From Prevotella jejuni (lineage in GTDB: Bacteria > Bacteroidota > Bacteroidia > Bacteroidales > Bacteroidaceae), in contig NZ_FZNZ01000004.1 in the NCBI RefSeq assembly GCF_900187995.1, forward strand, positions 62,001 to 126,000: 64,000 nt of DNA, read 5' to 3'. The notes below the pieces were generated by a model. It was not told the DNA's origin. It did no database searches and worked only from the letters and a program-made list of their open reading frames with translations. Below are positions 1 through 8,736 of the stretch, piece by piece. The stretch's first letter is position 1, and each line of letters begins with the position of its first letter. The translations under genes were made by a program, and so were the position numbers.

Positions 1-388
1 TGAGTTGGGACAGATCGTAGGCAATATGGGCATTACATTGACTCCTGCACAGAAGAAAACTTTTGTTGCTGAGTCTACATTTGGTACTCCGCTCGATAAG
101 TTGGCTGCTTATTTGTCAAAGCCTGCTGCAGAGCGTAGTAAAGAACTCCCTAAGATGGGTATTCCTCTCGATAGTATCCAAGGACAGGAGATGACTGAGT
201 TCCAACAGTGGGTTAACGCAGCCCGCCAGGTGAACCCGAAGGTTAGACTTGCTATCAAGTCTGATGCTGACTCTCCTTATGGTACCGTTAAGAAGGTAAT
301 GAGCGAACTCCAAGATATGGATGAAAGCCATTACTATATGATCACACAGTTGGACGCTAAAAAGGCTGCTCAGGCAGCTAATAAGTAA
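1..388 (+). CDS. exbD: ExbD/TolR family biopolymer transport protein, 3' part
   Basis: This is the C-terminal part of an ExbD-like protein. The frame is open from the first complete codon (GAG at 2-4), so the start lies outside the window; a TTG at 5 is unlikely to be the real start. What remains is the periplasmic portion, about 128 residues ending in an Ala/Lys-rich tail, with the segment from about residue 75 (VNPKVRLAIKSDADSPYGTV) that resembles the ExbD periplasmic 'proxy-residue' fold. ExbD with ExbB converts the proton gradient into force on TonB. A second exbD starts 12 bases downstream and tonB follows, so this is one operon. The N-terminal membrane helix is not visible, so the family call rests on the visible part and the context. 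Confidence 0.8.
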   Translation, partial: ELGQIVGNMGITLTPAQKKTFVAESTFGTPLDKLAAYLSKPAAERSKELPKMGIPLDSIQGQEMTEFQQWVNAARQVNPKVRLAIKSDADSPYGTVKKVMSELQDMDESHYYMITQLDAKKAAQAANK

Positions 389-400
389 GGAGATCAAAGT

Positions 401-1087
401 ATGGAAATGATGGATACAGGAAAAGGAGGCGGCAAGCAGAAGAAGATGACCGTCCGCGTAGACTTTACGCCGATGGTGGATATGCTTATGTTGCTGATTA
501 CTTTCTTCATGCTTTGTACTTCGCTTAGCAAGCCTTCAACTATGGAGTTGACGATGCCAAGTAATGATAAAACTCAGAAAGAGGACCAGAAGAATGAGGC
601 TAAGGAGTCACACTCTATTACAATTTACATTGCTGACGGAGATAAAATCTTCTATGGTAATGGTAAGCCAGAGTATGATAACGCTAATTGGCTAAAGCCT
701 GCTGATTGGAGTAACACTTCAAAAGGTATTCGCTACGTTCTTCAACATAAGCAAGTGGGTGATCCTTCTACTGGTGAAGCTATCTCTATCCCATATAAGG
801 ATATGGATATCGCTGTAAAGCAGCTGAATCGTAAGAAAGCTGAGAACCCTAAGGCTTATCCTGATAGCATCTATCAGGCTGAGATTGCATCGATTAAAGG
901 TGGTATGATTGATGGCAAGAAGGTTTCAACCATGACTGTCATTATTAAACCAACTGATCATGCTTCATATCGTCACTTGGTAGACATCCTCGATGAAATG
1001 CAGATTTCATATATTGGAACTTACGTCATTGACAAGCTGACAGACCAAGACAAGGCACTCTTAGCCAAGAAAGGTATAAAGGCTTAA
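401..1087 (+). CDS. exbD: ExbD/TolR family biopolymer transport protein (second copy)
   Basis: Inner-membrane ExbD subunit, 228 residues. The short cytoplasmic N-terminus is Lys/Gly-rich and is followed by one transmembrane helix at about residues 23-43 (FTPMVDMLMLLITFFML), carrying the conserved membrane aspartate (D27) that is protonated during energy transduction. The rest is periplasmic and longer than the roughly 140 residues of E. coli ExbD, with an extra region around residues 60-135. A TAAGGAG sequence just upstream supports the ATG at 401. It follows another ExbD by 12 bases and precedes tonB by 35. Two different ExbD subunits before TonB is a common arrangement in Bacteroidetes; a heteromeric stator is inference. 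Confidence 0.92.
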   Translation: MEMMDTGKGGGKQKKMTVRVDFTPMVDMLMLLITFFMLCTSLSKPSTMELTMPSNDKTQKEDQKNEAKESHSITIYIADGDKIFYGNGKPEYDNANWLKPADWSNTSKGIRYVLQHKQVGDPSTGEAISIPYKDMDIAVKQLNRKKAENPKAYPDSIYQAEIASIKGGMIDGKKVSTMTVIIKPTDHASYRHLVDILDEMQISYIGTYVIDKLTDQDKALLAKKGIKA

Positions 1088-1122
1088 TCACTGATTCGTA
1101 AACAATTAAAGAAAGAAAGACA

Positions 1123-2004
1123 ATGGCAAAAATAGATTTATGCGATCCTAAATGGGTCGACATGGTGTTCGCCGACAAGAACAAGGAGTACGGTGCATAC
1201 AAGCTTCGTAAAACTGTTTCTCAGCGTAACATCAAAGCGTTAGCTATTCTGCTTTGTGCTGCATTCCTCGGTGGTGGTTACTTAGCTTATCAGATTAAGA
1301 AGCACAACGACGAGTTGGCTGCTCAAGCTGCTTATGCTGCTAAGATGGAGTTAGCTGCTCTTGAGCAGGCTAAGAAAGATCAGGCTGAGCGTAAGAAGCA
1401 ACAGAAGAAGGAAGAACCTAAGAAGGTTGAACCAGAGAAGGTTGTTCCAGAAACTCGTGCAACAGTTAAGTTTACAGCCCCAGTCATCAAAGATGATAAG
1501 GATGTAAAGGAAGAGATGCCACCAATGGTCAAGATGAACAAGGAGACCAAGGCAGTCGGTGTTGAGAACAAGGAAGGTACGGAAGATCGTACTGAAACTG
1601 CAGCTCGTAGTACCGTTGCTACTCCTGAGCAGATTGTACCAAAGATCGAAAAGCCAGTTGTTGAAGCTCCAAAACCAGAGCCAAAGCAGGAGGTAGAGAA
1701 CAAGGTCTTTACAGTGGCGGAGGTTATGCCTTCATTCCCGAACGTAAATGCTTGGTTGGCTTCTCACATCCAGTACCCAGCTGTAGCAGCTGAGAATGGT
1801 GTGCAGGGTCGTGTTATCGTTAAGTTCGTTGTAGGACGCGATGGTAGCGTAAGTCAGGCACAGATTGTTCGTGGTGTTGATCAGTCACTCGACCGTGAGG
1901 CGCTTCGTGTTGTTAACAGCATGCCGAAGTGGTCTCCTGGTATGAACAATGGTCAGCCAGCAAACGTTTGGTTTACTCTCCCTATTACCTTCAAACTGCA
2001 GTAA
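1123..2004 (+). CDS. tonB: Energy transducer TonB
   Basis: TonB couples the ExbBD motor to outer-membrane receptors such as the SusC-type proteins encoded later in this window. The 293-residue protein has a cytoplasmic N-terminus, one membrane helix at about residues 37-56, a Lys/Glu/Pro-rich periplasm-spanning linker at about 75-190, and a C-terminal TonB domain at about 200-293. That domain contains the typical IQYPAVA segment, the GRVIVKFVV strand and the LPITFKLQ end. It lies directly after two exbD genes, and a PstS-like lipoprotein gene starts 13 bases after its stop, so the four genes are probably co-transcribed. Family assignment is secure; which receptors it serves cannot be told. 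Confidence 0.95.
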   Translation: MAKIDLCDPKWVDMVFADKNKEYGAYKLRKTVSQRNIKALAILLCAAFLGGGYLAYQIKKHNDELAAQAAYAAKMELAALEQAKKDQAERKKQQKKEEPKKVEPEKVVPETRATVKFTAPVIKDDKDVKEEMPPMVKMNKETKAVGVENKEGTEDRTETAARSTVATPEQIVPKIEKPVVEAPKPEPKQEVENKVFTVAEVMPSFPNVNAWLASHIQYPAVAAENGVQGRVIVKFVVGRDGSVSQAQIVRGVDQSLDREALRVVNSMPKWSPGMNNGQPANVWFTLPITFKLQ

Positions 2005-2017
2005 AAGCAAATATTAT

Positions 2018-2983
2018 ATGAAAAGAACCAGATTCTACATAACAGTAGGATTGATGCTATCCCTCGGCTTTCTTCTGTCTGCTTGCGGACAGAAGAAAGC
2101 TAAGGACGGCAGAACAGATACGCCGACGTCAGGGACGATTCAATTCGCCTCTGACGAAAGTTTTAGTCCTATTATAGAGGAACTGTTACAGAATTATCAG
2201 TTCCGCTACCCACAAACTCACTTGTTGCCAATCTATACAGATGACAACAAAGGTATGCAACTGATTCTCGACCAGAAGGTTAATCTTTTCTTTACTTCTC
2301 ATGCACTGACGAAGGGAGAGGATGCCATGTTACGAGAGAAAGGTCCTATTCCAGCGGTATTCCCGATAGGATATGATGGAATTGCTTTCATTGTGAACAA
2401 TACGAATGCTGATTCATGTATTACGGTCACAAATGTTAAGAAGATTCTCAGCGGACAGATTACTAAGTGGAATCAACTGAACCCGAAGAATAACAAGGGT
2501 AACATTGAAGTTGTCTTTGATAATAAGGCTTCAGCAACATTACATTATGTAGTCGATTCGATATTAGGTGGAAAGAATATTAAGGGTGCGAACATTGTTG
2601 CAGCAAGTAATAGTAAGTCGGTTGTCGACTATGTTCATAAGACTCCTAACGCCATAGGTGTTATTGGTTCAAACTGGTTGAATGACCACAGAGACTCAAC
2701 AAACACTACATTTAAGAAAGATATTACCGTAGTAGGTATCTCACAGGCTACTGTAGCACAGCCTGGTAACAGTTGGCAGCCATACCAAGCTTATCTCTTG
2801 GATGGAAGGTATCCGTTTGTTAGAACAATCTATGCGATAGTTGCTGACCCTCATAAGGCACTTCCATGGGCTTTTGCTAACTTCGTAACGAACCCTATTG
2901 GGCAGAAGATTATCTTCAAGGCTGGTCTATTACCTTATCGTGGAGAGATTAACATCCGTGAGGTTGAGGTAAAGACACAGTAG
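2018..2983 (+). CDS. PstS-like phosphate-binding lipoprotein
   Basis: Substrate-binding protein of the PBP-like superfamily, 321 residues from the ATG at 2018. The open frame extends upstream to 1949, but that would overlap tonB and bury the signal peptide. The start gives a clean lipoprotein signal with lipobox LLSAC and lipidated Cys23. Typical PstS-like segments are FASDESFSPIIEEL near the N-terminus, a 'GYDGIAFIVNN' strand, and the KKILSGQITKWNQL motif seen in phosphate-binding proteins. No pstC, pstA or pstB follows; the gene instead sits 13 bases behind tonB. A role in phosphate binding or sensing at the outer face of the TonB system is inference. Confidence 0.82.
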   Translation: MKRTRFYITVGLMLSLGFLLSACGQKKAKDGRTDTPTSGTIQFASDESFSPIIEELLQNYQFRYPQTHLLPIYTDDNKGMQLILDQKVNLFFTSHALTKGEDAMLREKGPIPAVFPIGYDGIAFIVNNTNADSCITVTNVKKILSGQITKWNQLNPKNNKGNIEVVFDNKASATLHYVVDSILGGKNIKGANIVAASNSKSVVDYVHKTPNAIGVIGSNWLNDHRDSTNTTFKKDITVVGISQATVAQPGNSWQPYQAYLLDGRYPFVRTIYAIVADPHKALPWAFANFVTNPIGQKIIFKAGLLPYRGEINIREVEVKTQ

Positions 2984-3738
2984 TGGCTTAATGATTAATA
3001 ACGGACCATCCGATAGGATGGAGATGTGGAACAAACTACTATTGTAGGTGGTTTATACATTTTGCTACTTGTTACAAGACAATGATGAAGATGTTGGTGC
3101 TGGTTACCATCGTATGTGGTTGAGTTTTGATTACATATCATCTTGCTAAGTTGAACGTATCGTATAAGCGGCTATCGCAGGTGGTTTAAGAGTTAAGCAT
3201 TATGTCACCAGACGTGGACGAAGATGTTGGTGCTGACTACCATCCTTAGTGGATGAGCAATGATTACGTATCCTCTTGCTAAGTTGGGTATATCGTACAA
3301 GCAGCCATCGCAGGTGGTTTAAGTATTAAGTATAGGTCATCTTGCTAAGTTGGAAGTATGGTAAAGGCAGCTCTCACAAATGGTTTAATTCTTAACTACT
3401 GATAATCATGTTGTGTTGGAAAAGCCGTACAAACTTTCATCACATGTGGTTTAAGCAATTAACTACGAGCCCTTTAGTTGGATGGAGGTATTGTACAAAT
3501 CACCAAAGTATGTAGCTTAAGTATTATTTATGTGTTATCTAACAGGTAAGTCTTGGCAAGAATCATTAAATTAGAGGTAGTTATAGACGTAGAGTAAGTA
3601 GTTATAAGATAGAGATAAATAAGCTTGCTTATCCTCGATAATAGTCAAATATAGATAGTTTCTTTAAACTATTATATCATGGTAGGCGTCTTAATAAATA
3701 ATGTGTTCACTTAAATTGAAAATTAAAGAGAGAGAATT
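2984..3738. repeat. Degenerate intergenic repeat array, six copies of a ~55-bp unit
   Basis: The 755-bp gap between the PstS-like gene and the TPR gene holds no credible ORF but contains six diverged copies of one unit. Approximate positions are 3011-3060, 3143-3196, 3275-3330, 3340-3395, 3406-3462 and 3470-3527. A working consensus is cttgctaagttggaagtat, then cgtacaagcagccatcgca, then ggtggtttaagtattaa. Copies 2 and 3 also share about 70 bp of upstream sequence ('aagatgttggtgctg...'), giving a 133-bp tandem duplication starting at about 3084 and 3217. All six are in the same orientation. 3530-3738 shows no further copies. The function is unknown. Confidence 0.8.
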
Positions 3739-5154
3739 ATGAAGACAAAGAAATATTTAATAGCTGGAGCTTTGATGTTGGCAATGTCAACTCCAGCACT
3801 GGCACAGGAAGTTGACTATGCTGTTGCACTTAAGCCTATAGTAGCAGCTATCGAAGCTGCACCAAATGATCCAAAGGCAGCCAAGGACCTCATCAAGGAG
3901 TATCAAAAGACCTTTAAGAAGAGTGAGGAGGCTATTGTTGCGTTGGGTAATGTTTATCTTTTGCAGCATAATTACGATGCAGCAACAGAGATTGCCAACA
4001 ATGTTATCAATAATAAGAAATTTAAGGGCAGCTTAGCATACGTTCTTTTGGGCGACATTGCTGCTCTTAAGGACTCTATTGGTAATGCGGGTGCAGCTGC
4101 TACACAGTATCAGAACGCAATTACTGTTGATCCACAGAACGTAACAGCTTACGAGCGTTATGCAAAGGTTTTTCGTCATGTAAATTCAAAGGTTGCTGTT
4201 CAGAAACTTGAAGAACTTCGTAAGGTTAAGCCAGACTATCCTGTAGAGGCAACTGCAGCTGAAATCATGTTGAATGACGGGAAGTATAAGGAAGCTTTGG
4301 AGTGGTATGGTAAGGCTAATCCAGCTAATATGTCAGAGGACAACTTCTATAACTATGGTTTCGCAGCATACATTACAAAAGACTACCAGAGAGCTTTGGA
4401 TGTTGTAAAGCAGGGTTTGCAGAAGTTCCCTAACAGTGAGTATCTAAGTCGTATAGCAATGATGGCATCTGTTGAGTTGAAGGATTATGCTTCAGCTATC
4501 AACTATGGAAAGGCTGTATTCGCAGGTTCTGGTAAGAAGGTAGCTAACGACTACGATGTATATGCAAAGGCTCTCTGTGGTGCTCAGCAGTATGACGAGG
4601 CTATTAGTACTGTCAACAAGGCACTTGAAGCTGATAAGAACAATATTGAACCATTGAAGACTTTGGCCGCTATTTATGCTGCACAGGGTAATGATGATAA
4701 AGCACTTGAAGTTCAGCAGGAGTATCTTTCAAAGAGTAAGAAAGCTACTAACAACGACTGGGCAACACTTGCCAATACATACATTGCAAAGGCAGATGGC
4801 TTGACAGACCGTGCTGCAAAGAATGCTGTTCTTGCAAAGGCTCTTGATGTTTATGAGCAGATGGTTGCAAAGTTCCCAACAATCTCTGACTGGGTATGGT
4901 TGAACCAAGCTAATGTAGCTCAGTTAATGAACGACCCAGATAAGGTTGCTGAGATATATCAGAAGGTTGCTGCATACGAAGAGGCAAAGCCAACACTCGA
5001 CGAAGATAGCAAGAGCTATTTGGAGAACGTTTACTATGGTCTTGGTTACTATTACTCAAAGAAGGGTAATAAGCCTCTTGCAGACGAGTACTTCAATAAG
5101 GTGCTGAAGGTTAACCCTAACAATGAGGGCGCAAAGAAGGCTTTAGGAATGTAA
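3739..5154 (+). CDS. Secreted tetratricopeptide-repeat protein
   Basis: Exported 471-residue protein with a Sec signal peptide (residues 1-22, ending TPALA-Q) and then TPR helices almost to the C-terminus. Examples are the segments around residues 70-100 (ALGNVYLLQHNYDAATEIA), 270-310 and 430-465 (GLGYYYSKKGNKPLADEYF, then LKVNPNN). No enzymatic domain is visible, so it is probably a periplasmic scaffold. It follows the TonB/PstS cluster on the same strand but is separated by a 755-bp repeat array and may have its own promoter; I see no good TAnnTTTG box close to it. A strong terminator lies about 25 bases beyond the stop. The function is otherwise unassigned. Confidence 0.85.
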   Translation: MKTKKYLIAGALMLAMSTPALAQEVDYAVALKPIVAAIEAAPNDPKAAKDLIKEYQKTFKKSEEAIVALGNVYLLQHNYDAATEIANNVINNKKFKGSLAYVLLGDIAALKDSIGNAGAAATQYQNAITVDPQNVTAYERYAKVFRHVNSKVAVQKLEELRKVKPDYPVEATAAEIMLNDGKYKEALEWYGKANPANMSEDNFYNYGFAAYITKDYQRALDVVKQGLQKFPNSEYLSRIAMMASVELKDYASAINYGKAVFAGSGKKVANDYDVYAKALCGAQQYDEAISTVNKALEADKNNIEPLKTLAAIYAAQGNDDKALEVQQEYLSKSKKATNNDWATLANTYIAKADGLTDRAAKNAVLAKALDVYEQMVAKFPTISDWVWLNQANVAQLMNDPDKVAEIYQKVAAYEEAKPTLDEDSKSYLENVYYGLGYYYSKKGNKPLADEYFNKVLKVNPNNEGAKKALGM

Positions 5155-5179
5155 TTATCCGTAATATTTATTAGGTATA

Positions 5180-5216
5180 AGGGCGATGGTCGTAATGACT
5201 ATCGCTCTTTTTTTTA
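5180..5216 (+). terminator. Rho-independent terminator after the TPR gene
   Basis: Hairpin with stem GCGATgGTC / GACtATCGC (5183-5191 and 5197-5205 approximately), followed directly by a run of eight or more T residues (about 5208-5215). It lies 26 bases after the TPR stop codon. Confidence 0.85.
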
Positions 5217-5345
5217 TGTTACAACGCTGGCGTAGGAGGCTTGTCGTTGGTAAGATCCGTTATTGCCTATGTCGTTCTAACATCTTAAATCCCCATTATA
5301 GATAAGTATTAGTTACTCTTTTCAATAACAGAGAATAGTGTGTTG

Positions 5346-5435
5346 CGAATTATTTTCATGAAAAAAAATATTTTTCTTCATGAAAATAAATATTTCTTCT
5401 CGTGAAAATAAATATTTCTTCACACGAGAATAAAT
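5346..5435. repeat. AT-rich 22-bp-phased palindromic element, copy 1
   Basis: CRTG boxes start at 5357 (CATG), 5379 (CATG), 5401 (CGTG) and a diverged CGAG at 5425, so the spacing is 22, 22 and 24. AAATATTT-like palindromes lie between the boxes. The element opens with cgaattatttt and closes with an AATAAATT-type inverse. It lies between the TPR gene and ampG. Three further copies are at 23227, 30301 and 50331. Confidence 0.85.
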
Positions 5436-5918
5436 TGTCGAAGATAGATTCTTGCGATAGATGAAATAAATAATTAAGCAGATAATATTGGTGTTTCTAT
5501 AGCTTTAGAGATGATAGATTCTACCCTTAGATTGGGCTGTTATTAATACAGGTAAAGTTTAGCTATATTCCTGTTCATTCTTTTGCAAACGAAGAAGGAA
5601 GCATATCACTTTGAGTTTTAGACAGACCTTTGTTAGTGTCATGCTTCCTTATCGTGTTACTCTATGGTTCTCTATATCCAATAGAGAGGGTAGAGTGTAT
5701 TAGAGTCGTTTCTATGTTCGTATTTTATGAACTAATCTAAACACATGTAGAGAACATAAGTGACAATATGACGGATGTCATTTTCCTGTTCACAAAGATA
5801 GGTTAAATTTCTCAAAGATGCTTTCAAGAAAAGCGAAAATCATTGCACTCTAATGTATAAATTATCTTTCTTATCCTTTTTCGTGAATGTCATTTTATCT
5901 TTTCTCGTTAATTTTGTG

Positions 5919-5926
5919 TATCTTTG
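5919..5926 (+). promoter_or_regulatory. Candidate -7 box (TATCTTTG) upstream of ampG
   Basis: Exact match to the Bacteroidetes -7 consensus TAnnTTTG. There is no good TTG at the -33 position, and it lies about 185 bases before the ampG start, implying a long leader if used. Confidence 0.4.
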
Positions 5927-6109
5927 TGAACGTTTGAAAAGTCACAAAACAAAGTGTTCAATAATGTTCGGCTTGTCTACTTAGCCCTATCTGTCTCCTT
6001 TGGCTGACATGATAGGATAATCTCTAATCTGTTTGCAGATAGTAGACGGTAGAAGATGAACACACCTCAAGCAATAGTGAAAATAATAGAACATAAAACA
6101 CATTAAGCA

Positions 6110-7378
6110 TTGAAAACAGAAAGAAAGATAAGTCCGTGGGCATGGATTCCCTCTCTTTATTTCGCAGAGGGCCTGCCTTATATTGCCGTAACGGTGTTGT
6201 CACTTCAAGTCTATATGCAGATGGGGCTGTCAGATGCCGAAGTTACGTTTTACACATCATGGCTTTATCTCCCTTGGGTCATCAAACCCTTGTGGAGTCC
6301 CTTCCTTGATTTGATAAAGACAAAACGATGGTGGATTATCATTATGCAAACGCTTGTGGGAGCAGCCTTTGCCGGAGTAGCTTTTACGGTTAATACGTCT
6401 TTATGGCTTCAAGGAACCATCTGTTTCTTCTGGTTACTTGCTTTCAGTAGTGCTACGCATGATGTAGTTGCCGATGGGTTCTATATGATGGGACTCAACC
6501 AGCACGACCAAGCCTTTTTCGTTGGTATTCGTTCTACCTTCTATCGTATTTCTATGGTCGTCGGTAAGGGCGGACTGATTGCTCTTGCAGGTTTTCTGCA
6601 TAAGAGCTTTGATATACAATGGACGTGGTCGCTTGTGTTCTATGGTCTGATGGCACTCTTTATGGGTCTTGCTCTCTATCATCGTTTGATACTCCCTTGT
6701 CCATCTGAAGACGCAGAGAGAGAACAAGTATCAGCTTGCCATTTGTTACGTAGCTTTGGGCAGACCTTTCTCTCCTTCTTCAAAAAGGAACAAGCACTAA
6801 CCACTATTTGCTTTCTATTACTCTTTCGTTTGCCAGAGGCATTAATTATACCTATCTCTCAACTTTTCCTACAAGCATCGAAGGCAAAGGGAGGGATAGC
6901 ACTTTCCGAGATTGAGTATGGTACAGTGAATGGTATAGTTGGTACAGTAGGCCTCTTGATAGGTGGTGTTATAGGAGGAATGATGATTAGTCGTGATGGT
7001 TTGAAGCGTTGGATATGGCCGATGACTGCAGCTATCACGTTGCCTAATTTGGCCTACGTTTACCTCGCCTATATGCTTCCAGACAACGTAATAGCTGTTA
7101 GTGTAGCCGTATTTATCGAGAATTTCGGTTATGGTTTTGGGTTCAGTGCTTATATGCTCTTTATGATTTATTTCAGTCAGGGTGAACACAAAACCAGTCA
7201 TTACGCCCTCTGTACGGGTTTTATGGCATTGTCAATGATGGTTCCGGGACTATTTGCGGGAACATTAGCACAGGCTGTGGGTTATCGTTGGTTCTTTGTA
7301 ATCGTGATGATAGTCTGCATCTTCCCCTTCTTGGTGGCTCATCAGCTACGTATTGATGAGGACTTTGGAAAGAAGTAA
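6110..7378 (+). CDS. AmpG-like MFS permease
   Basis: Major-facilitator permease of 422 residues with about twelve hydrophobic segments. It belongs to the AmpG/PAT branch, whose characterised members import anhydro-muropeptides or acetyl-CoA. The N-terminus has the family signature PWAWIPSLYFAEGLPYI, followed by LYLPWVIKPLWSPFLD. The start is unusual: an in-frame TAA lies at 6104-6106 and the first possible start is TTG at 6110. The next in-frame ATG would delete the conserved first helix, so translation almost certainly begins at TTG. The gene is convergent with mutY. No beta-lactamase or AmpD is adjacent, so a role in muropeptide recycling is by family only. Confidence 0.85.
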   Translation: MKTERKISPWAWIPSLYFAEGLPYIAVTVLSLQVYMQMGLSDAEVTFYTSWLYLPWVIKPLWSPFLDLIKTKRWWIIIMQTLVGAAFAGVAFTVNTSLWLQGTICFFWLLAFSSATHDVVADGFYMMGLNQHDQAFFVGIRSTFYRISMVVGKGGLIALAGFLHKSFDIQWTWSLVFYGLMALFMGLALYHRLILPCPSEDAEREQVSACHLLRSFGQTFLSFFKKEQALTTICFLLLFRLPEALIIPISQLFLQASKAKGGIALSEIEYGTVNGIVGTVGLLIGGVIGGMMISRDGLKRWIWPMTAAITLPNLAYVYLAYMLPDNVIAVSVAVFIENFGYGFGFSAYMLFMIYFSQGEHKTSHYALCTGFMALSMMVPGLFAGTLAQAVGYRWFFVIVMIVCIFPFLVAHQLRIDEDFGKK

Positions 7379-7532
7379 TGGTTGGGGCTGGGCTTTGAAG
7401 AGAAAGGAAAGGAGCGAGAAGGTAGCCATTGCATGGGAAGACTGGCTAAGAGGCTGTGTCTTGTAGAAGTGGACCGTGGAAAAGGCGATGATAGTCAGAA
7501 GGCGAGAAGGGAGGATGAAAGGGGAGAGAAGT

Positions 7533-8537
7533 TTAGGTTGGAATTTCCTTCAGGAGAATTTCGATAAGGCGAGGTAAGGCATATTTCTCAAGGTCTTGCT
7601 TGTCTATCCAGATGAAGTCGGAGGGTAGCTGTGGTCGTACCTTAGGCTGCCAAAGGTAGAAATCAGCAAGTAGAATTTGATGAGTAAGAACATGCTTCAT
7701 CCCTTTCCGTAGTAGTTGTGCTTCTGTTTCCCATCTATCTCCTATGGAAGGAGCAAGCAGTTCGGGTTGTGGAAATTCCCATAATCCCTGCCAAATATCG
7801 CCAGCACCACGTTGATGGATGGCAATCTCGTCTCCATATTCAATATATAAATAGGTGAGATGGCGTTCCCGTTGTTTCACCTTCTTGCTTTTTATGGGCA
7901 GTTCATTAACACGTTGCTCACGGAAAGCGACGCATGTTTCACATAAAGGGCAAGTGTTGCAATGAGGAGAAGATGGTGTACACTGAATAGCACCAAAGTC
8001 CATTATTGCCTCATTGTAGTCAGCTGGTTCGCTTGTAGGTAAAAGAGATTGAGCCAGTGTTTGAAATTCTTTCTTGCCGTCGGTGCTGTCAATAGGAGTT
8101 TCTATGCCATAATAACGAGAGAGGACACGATACACATTGCCATCCACCACGGCAACCGGTTCGCCAAAAGCAATAGAAGCAATGGCTGCAGCAGTGTAAT
8201 CACCCACCCCCTTCAGTGCTTTCAATCCCTTGAAAGTCTGTGGAAATCCACCTAATTCAACCACCTGTTGGGCAGCAGTATGCAGGTTTCGTGCACGGGA
8301 GTAATAGCCTAATCCCTGCCAAGCCTTTAGTACCTCGTCCTCCGTAGCAGCAGCCAGTTCGTTTACCGTAGGCCATTGTTCCATAAAATGTTGCCAGTAG
8401 CTCAGACCTTGAGCGATACGAGTTTGTTGTAGAATGACCTCGCTAAGCCAAATAGCGTATGCGTCATTCGTATCCCGCCAAGGCAGAGCTCGTCCGTTGT
8501 TTTTGAACCATTGAAGGAGTGTTGCAGCGAAATTCAT
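7533..8537 (-). CDS. mutY: A/G-specific adenine DNA glycosylase MutY
   Basis: Base-excision repair glycosylase that removes adenine mispaired with 8-oxoguanine. The 334-residue protein has the catalytic glutamate in SEVILQQT (E33), a helix-hairpin-helix at about 105-119 (LKGVGDYTAAAI), and the catalytic aspartate in VVDGNVYRVLSR (D132). The 4Fe-4S ligands are Cys186, 193, 196 and 202 with exact C-x6-C-x2-C-x5-C spacing. A C-terminal NUDIX-like 8-oxoG recognition domain covers about 225-334, including WQGLWEFP. The start is fixed by the domain beginning and by a -7 box only four bases upstream of the ATG. Monocistronic and convergent with ampG. Confidence 0.97.
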   Translation of the reverse strand: MNFAATLLQWFKNNGRALPWRDTNDAYAIWLSEVILQQTRIAQGLSYWQHFMEQWPTVNELAAATEDEVLKAWQGLGYYSRARNLHTAAQQVVELGGFPQTFKGLKALKGVGDYTAAAIASIAFGEPVAVVDGNVYRVLSRYYGIETPIDSTDGKKEFQTLAQSLLPTSEPADYNEAIMDFGAIQCTPSSPHCNTCPLCETCVAFREQRVNELPIKSKKVKQRERHLTYLYIEYGDEIAIHQRGAGDIWQGLWEFPQPELLAPSIGDRWETEAQLLRKGMKHVLTHQILLADFYLWQPKVRPQLPSDFIWIDKQDLEKYALPRLIEILLKEIPT

Positions 8538-8541
8538 GGGG

Positions 8542-8549
8542 CAAAGGTA
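8542..8549 (-). promoter_or_regulatory. mutY -7 promoter box (TACCTTTG)
   Basis: TACCTTTG on the minus strand, ending four bases before the mutY start codon. Transcription would begin at or next to the ATG, giving a leaderless or near-leaderless message. No clear -33 TTG is visible. Confidence 0.65.
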
Positions 8550-8591
8550 GTTAAAAAGTAGAAAAAGAATGAAAAGTAACGTGGCTATTTG

Positions 8592-8622
8592 TTGCTAAAA
8601 TCATTATTATTTCCTATTTTTG
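8592..8622 (+). promoter_or_regulatory. Promoter of the small lipoprotein gene
   Basis: TTG at 8592-8594, 20-bp spacer, then TATTTTTG at 8615-8622, matching the Bacteroidetes -33/-7 pattern. The start codon at 8737 leaves a leader of about 110 bases. Confidence 0.55.
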
Positions 8623-8736
8623 CCATGACTGTTACCCTACGATGGCATAAAATGACATTACTTATCATGTAGTGGAAGTATTGTAAATACAAGCCGAAGA
8701 TAGGGAAAATTAATGTAGAATTAGAGGTTATAAAAG

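Larger units (their letters stand above)
5217..6109. other. Long AT-rich intergenic region before ampG
   Basis: Nearly 900 bp without a credible gene. It holds one copy of the 22-bp-phased palindromic repeat (5346-5435) and a possible ampG promoter at 5919-5926. The remaining sequence (5436-5900) has no repeat, tRNA or ORF that I can support. Confidence 0.7.

Noticed and set aside
2984-3738. Repeat array as a decayed gene
   Set aside because: All frames contain many stops, and the repeated unit (~55 bp) is not a multiple of three and lacks codon structure.
7382-7567. 61-residue plus-strand frame between ampG and mutY
   Set aside because: Overlaps the 3' end of mutY antisense, has a charged low-complexity composition and no supporting promoter or family.
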